Source: Acetobacteraceae bacterium (GTDB taxonomy: Bacteria; Pseudomonadota; Alphaproteobacteria; Acetobacterales; Acetobacteraceae). Taken from it: 7,928 bases of DNA. The stretch is taken from positions 1 to 7,928 of the forward strand of contig JAIYAI010000402.1 in assembly GCA_027489135.1 (NCBI GenBank), in the 5' to 3' direction. Positions 6,000 through 7,928 of this stretch are shown one piece after another; position 1 is the first letter of the stretch, and every line of letters begins with the position of its first letter. The position numbers and the translations under genes were made by a program. The notes beneath the pieces were generated by a model. It worked only from the letters and a program-made list of their open reading frames with translations, ran no database searches and had not been told where the DNA came from.

Positions 6000-6266
6000 A
6001 TGATCCAGCAGCATGCGACGGAAGGGCCGCGCGAGACGAGGGCGGTGGCACGCCTGCCCGGCGTGGACATCGCCATCGTTCATACCGAAGCGCATGAAGG
6101 CGGCGGCGAAAGTGTCACGATCATGTTGCAGCAGACGGCCGCGCGGCCGATTTCTGCCTTCGACCCGGTCGGACTCTGGCTGCAGATGACGCAGGCCGCC
6201 TGGGCGCCCTGGCTGGCTGTGACGGCGTCCCTCTGGGGCATTCCGCGTATCCTGGACCGGAAGTAG
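6000..6266 (+). CDS. Small hypothetical protein, 88 residues, Trp-rich C-terminal helix
   Basis: I do not recognise the family. The ATG at 6000 is preceded nine bases upstream by a good purine-rich ribosome site (AGAGGAAGG, 5982-5990), which favours it over the open upstream extension to 5817. Residues 19-47 (LPGVDIAIVHTEAHEGGGES and on) suggest short beta strands around a glycine-rich turn. Residues 52-80 (SAFDPVGLWLQMTQAAWAPW onward) look like a hydrophobic or amphipathic helix with tryptophans at 60, 68, 71 and 79, ending in a basic tail, PRILDRK. No signal peptide is visible. The helix could touch a membrane, a granule surface or a protein partner; a phasin-like role is possible but only a guess. 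It stands alone, divergent from mobB and convergent with the adaptor gene. Confidence 0.6.
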   Translation: MIQQHATEGPRETRAVARLPGVDIAIVHTEAHEGGGESVTIMLQQTAARPISAFDPVGLWLQMTQAAWAPWLAVTASLWGIPRILDRK

Positions 6267-6282
6267 CGGCGCCGCGGTGCGA

Positions 6283-6311
6283 GGACGGGCCGCCGCGCCT
6301 GCGGCCCGCCC
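6283..6311. terminator. GC-rich hairpin between convergent genes
   Basis: CGGGCCGC (6286-6293) pairs exactly with GCGGCCCG (6301-6308) around a 7-base loop, and two more G-C pairs extend it past one mismatch (6283-6284 with 6310-6311). It lies between the stops of the plus-strand 88-residue gene (6266) and the minus-strand adaptor gene (6328), where a bidirectional terminator would be expected. No T-run follows on either strand, so termination strength is uncertain. A separate 10-base palindrome, GCGGCGCCGC, directly follows the small gene (6266-6275). Confidence 0.45.
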
Positions 6312-6327
6312 CGTTCGGTGCAGGGCG

Positions 6328-7710
6328 TCAGTCGCGGAAGGCGCGCCGGGCGGAGTTGCGGATCGGCGACCAGAGATAGTCCAGCGGCGTGCGTTTCTCG
6401 CCGAGGACATAGACCTCCGCCGGCATGCCGGCGTGCAGGATCACCTCGTGAAGGGAGTCGAGGACGGTCTGGTCCAATTCCGCCCGCGCCATGAAGTACT
6501 GGGCGCCGGTTGTGCTCGTCGTGATGTCGGGGGAGACATGGATCAGCCGCCCGGGGATCATCGGTATCTGCCGGACGCGATAGGCGGTCAGGCGCATGTT
6601 GGTGCGCTGTCCGATCGAGACCTGCTCGATGTCGGTGGGCAGGATCTGCATCTCGACGATGAAGCGGTCACGGACCGGCACCAGGTCGAGGATCGGCTGG
6701 GTGCTTCCGATGGTCGCCCCCGGCGTGACGACCTGGATGTTCGTGACCTTGCCGGCCTCAGGCGAGAGCACCTCGCGCCGGGTCAGCACGTCCTCGGTCG
6801 CGCGCATGAGCTGGGTCGCCTGGGCGATCACGGCCTCGGCCGCCTGCAGATCGGTGGCGATCTCCTGCAACCGTGTCAGGCGGAGCGAGGCGAGCTGCTT
6901 CTCGGCACCCTGCACCTGCTCGCGTAGCTGCGATTCCTGGGCGGCGAGTTGTCCGATGGTCCCGATATAGCTGCTTTCGAGGCGCTGCATCTCCTGCAGC
7001 CGGAACAGTGACACGAGCCCCTGCTGCTGCAGGGTCCGCATGCCGGCAAGCTGTTCCCGTGCGGACTTGAGCTGCGCTTCCGTCGCCTCCCGCTGGGCCC
7101 GAACACCGGTCAGCTGCTCGCGGAATTGCGCGATGGTGCGTTCCTGGATGGCGACGTTGCCCTCATAAGCCTGCCAGCGCGCCTCGAAGAGCGCCTGTTC
7201 GGCCTCGAGGAAGACACGGATGCCAGGGTCTCCGGCAGCGGCGCGCATCAGGTCATCCGGGAAGCTCAGCTTGCGGCTTTCACCCTGCTCGGCGCGAAGG
7301 CGCGTCAGCTTGGCGCGCCCGCCCCAGAACTGCGCGCGGGCCTGGTCCGCCTGCGACTCTGCCTGGGTCACGTCGAGCTGCAGCAGCGGCTGGCCGGCAT
7401 CCACGATCTGGCCCTCCCGGACCAGCATGCGGCGGAGGATCCCAGGTTCGAGCAGGTTCACGGTTTTCTTCCGGCCCTCCGGGATCAGAATGCCCGGGGC
7501 AAGGACCGCGCGCTCCAGCGTGGTCATCGTCGCCCAGCTGAACAGGGGGATCAGCGTGAGCGCCATGACCAGAAGCGCGGTGCGCACCACCTTGCGGACC
7601 GGCGGCGACTTGATCGACGCCTCGAGGCGTTCCTCGAGCGTGAGTTGCGGTTCAGTGACCGTGCCGGGAACGACCAGGGCACGGCTGTTGCTCTCGTCAC
7701 GGGGCTGCAA
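6328..7710 (-). CDS. HlyD-family periplasmic adaptor (membrane fusion protein) of an export system
   Basis: A 460-residue inner-membrane-anchored adaptor that should link an ABC exporter to an outer-membrane channel. A cytoplasmic N-terminus (1-40) is followed by a single membrane helix about 42-61 (VVRTALLVMALTLIPLFSWA). The first half of the split lipoyl domain is about 68-112 (LEPGILRRMLVREGQIVDAG), a long coiled-coil hairpin runs about 114-311 (QREATEAQLKSAREQLAG and similar), and the second lipoyl half with the beta-barrel is about 312-410 (LSPEAGKVTNIQVVTPGATI). The end, GMPAEVYVLGEKRTPLDYLW (428-447), resembles type I secretion adaptors of the PrtE/AprE group. The start is a TTG at 7710 with GGAGGG six bases upstream; no ATG or GTG occurs in the first 40 codons, so TTG is well supported. 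It overlaps the end of the upstream ATPase gene by 14 bases. The substrate is unknown. Confidence 0.92.
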   Translation of the reverse strand: MQPRDESNSRALVVPGTVTEPQLTLEERLEASIKSPPVRKVVRTALLVMALTLIPLFSWATMTTLERAVLAPGILIPEGRKKTVNLLEPGILRRMLVREGQIVDAGQPLLQLDVTQAESQADQARAQFWGGRAKLTRLRAEQGESRKLSFPDDLMRAAAGDPGIRVFLEAEQALFEARWQAYEGNVAIQERTIAQFREQLTGVRAQREATEAQLKSAREQLAGMRTLQQQGLVSLFRLQEMQRLESSYIGTIGQLAAQESQLREQVQGAEKQLASLRLTRLQEIATDLQAAEAVIAQATQLMRATEDVLTRREVLSPEAGKVTNIQVVTPGATIGSTQPILDLVPVRDRFIVEMQILPTDIEQVSIGQRTNMRLTAYRVRQIPMIPGRLIHVSPDITTSTTGAQYFMARAELDQTVLDSLHEVILHAGMPAEVYVLGEKRTPLDYLWSPIRNSARRAFRD

Positions 7711-7928
7711 GCTGTGCCCTCCCGTCGGTTTCGGTGTCCTCGCGGTCCGAAGGCTGGACCTGCCAGCCGCCCCCCGCGCTCAGCACGAGCCTCAGATCGC
7801 TGGCGCCGCGCCAGGTGCCGGGTTCGTGGGTGACGATGACCAGCGTGATCCCCTCGTCATTGAGCTTCTGGAAGATCCCCATGATGTCGAGCGATGTCTG
7901 GGTGTCGAGCGCGCCGGTGGGTTCGTCC
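7697..7928 (-). CDS. ABC transporter ATP-binding protein, MacB/LolD-type, N-terminus cut by window end
   Basis: Only the last 76 residues are present. They start inside Walker B, whose final Asp-Glu opens the fragment as DEPTGALDTQTSLDIMGIFQ (D-loop at ALD), and continue through the H-loop VTHEPG. DEPTGALD and the spacing to the H-loop are typical of MacB, LolD and related stand-alone ATPases rather than of fused type I exporters. After the H-loop about 45 residues remain, the last 20 or so hydrophilic (PSDREDTETDGRAQ) and without a recognised motif. The stop lies 14 bases inside the adaptor gene, so the two are translationally linked. The Walker A, Q-loop and signature regions, and any permease part or separate permease gene, are outside the window, so the system type cannot be settled. 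Confidence 0.9.
   Translation of the reverse strand, partial: DEPTGALDTQTSLDIMGIFQKLNDEGITLVIVTHEPGTWRGASDLRLVLSAGGGWQVQPSDREDTETDGRAQLAAP

Overview
The window is dense, high-GC bacterial DNA with eight recognisable or probable genes, two of them cut by the window ends. The MarR-type regulator followed by an OmpR-type response regulator recalls petP-petR of Rhodobacter capsulatus. With the very high GC, the Mo-cofactor genes and the ilvE neighbour, this suggests an alphaproteobacterium, perhaps of the Rhodospirillales/Acetobacteraceae type. That placement is inference from gene style; nothing in the window fixes the taxon.

Layout. (1) 1-764, minus: branched-chain aminotransferase, C-terminus cut by the window start. 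(2) 828-3869, plus: a three-gene regulatory operon of MarR regulator, OmpR-family response regulator and membrane histidine kinase, divergent from ilvE across a 63-bp gap. (3) 3882-5766, minus: mobB then moeA, both for molybdenum cofactor maturation, converging on the kinase gene with only 12 bp between stops. The mobB-moeA gap holds a perfect 10-bp hairpin and a 13-bp palindrome. (4) 6000-6266, plus: an unrecognised 88-residue protein with a good ribosome site. (5) 6328-7928, minus: the end of a MacB/LolD-type ABC ATPase overlapping a HlyD-family membrane-fusion adaptor, part of an export system that continues beyond the window.

The most unusual stretch is 2166-2497, between response regulator and kinase. 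It contains three 30-bp tandem repeats, then about five degenerate 35-bp repeats that run into the kinase coding region. Most 35-bp units carry a Shine-Dalgarno-like GGAG followed by a start codon. The 293-bp gap between the response-regulator stop and the favoured kinase start is bridged by an unbroken chain of 4-base stop/start overlaps (GTGA 2166, ATGA 2393, ATGA 2437, GTGA 2463). My reading is that the initiation region of the kinase was tandemly duplicated while translational coupling was kept. The overlaps and repeats are visible; function and history are inference.

The rest is ordinary. The regulatory operon probably senses an envelope signal, MobB and MoeA act in the same cofactor pathway, and the ATPase-adaptor pair drives export of an unidentified substrate.
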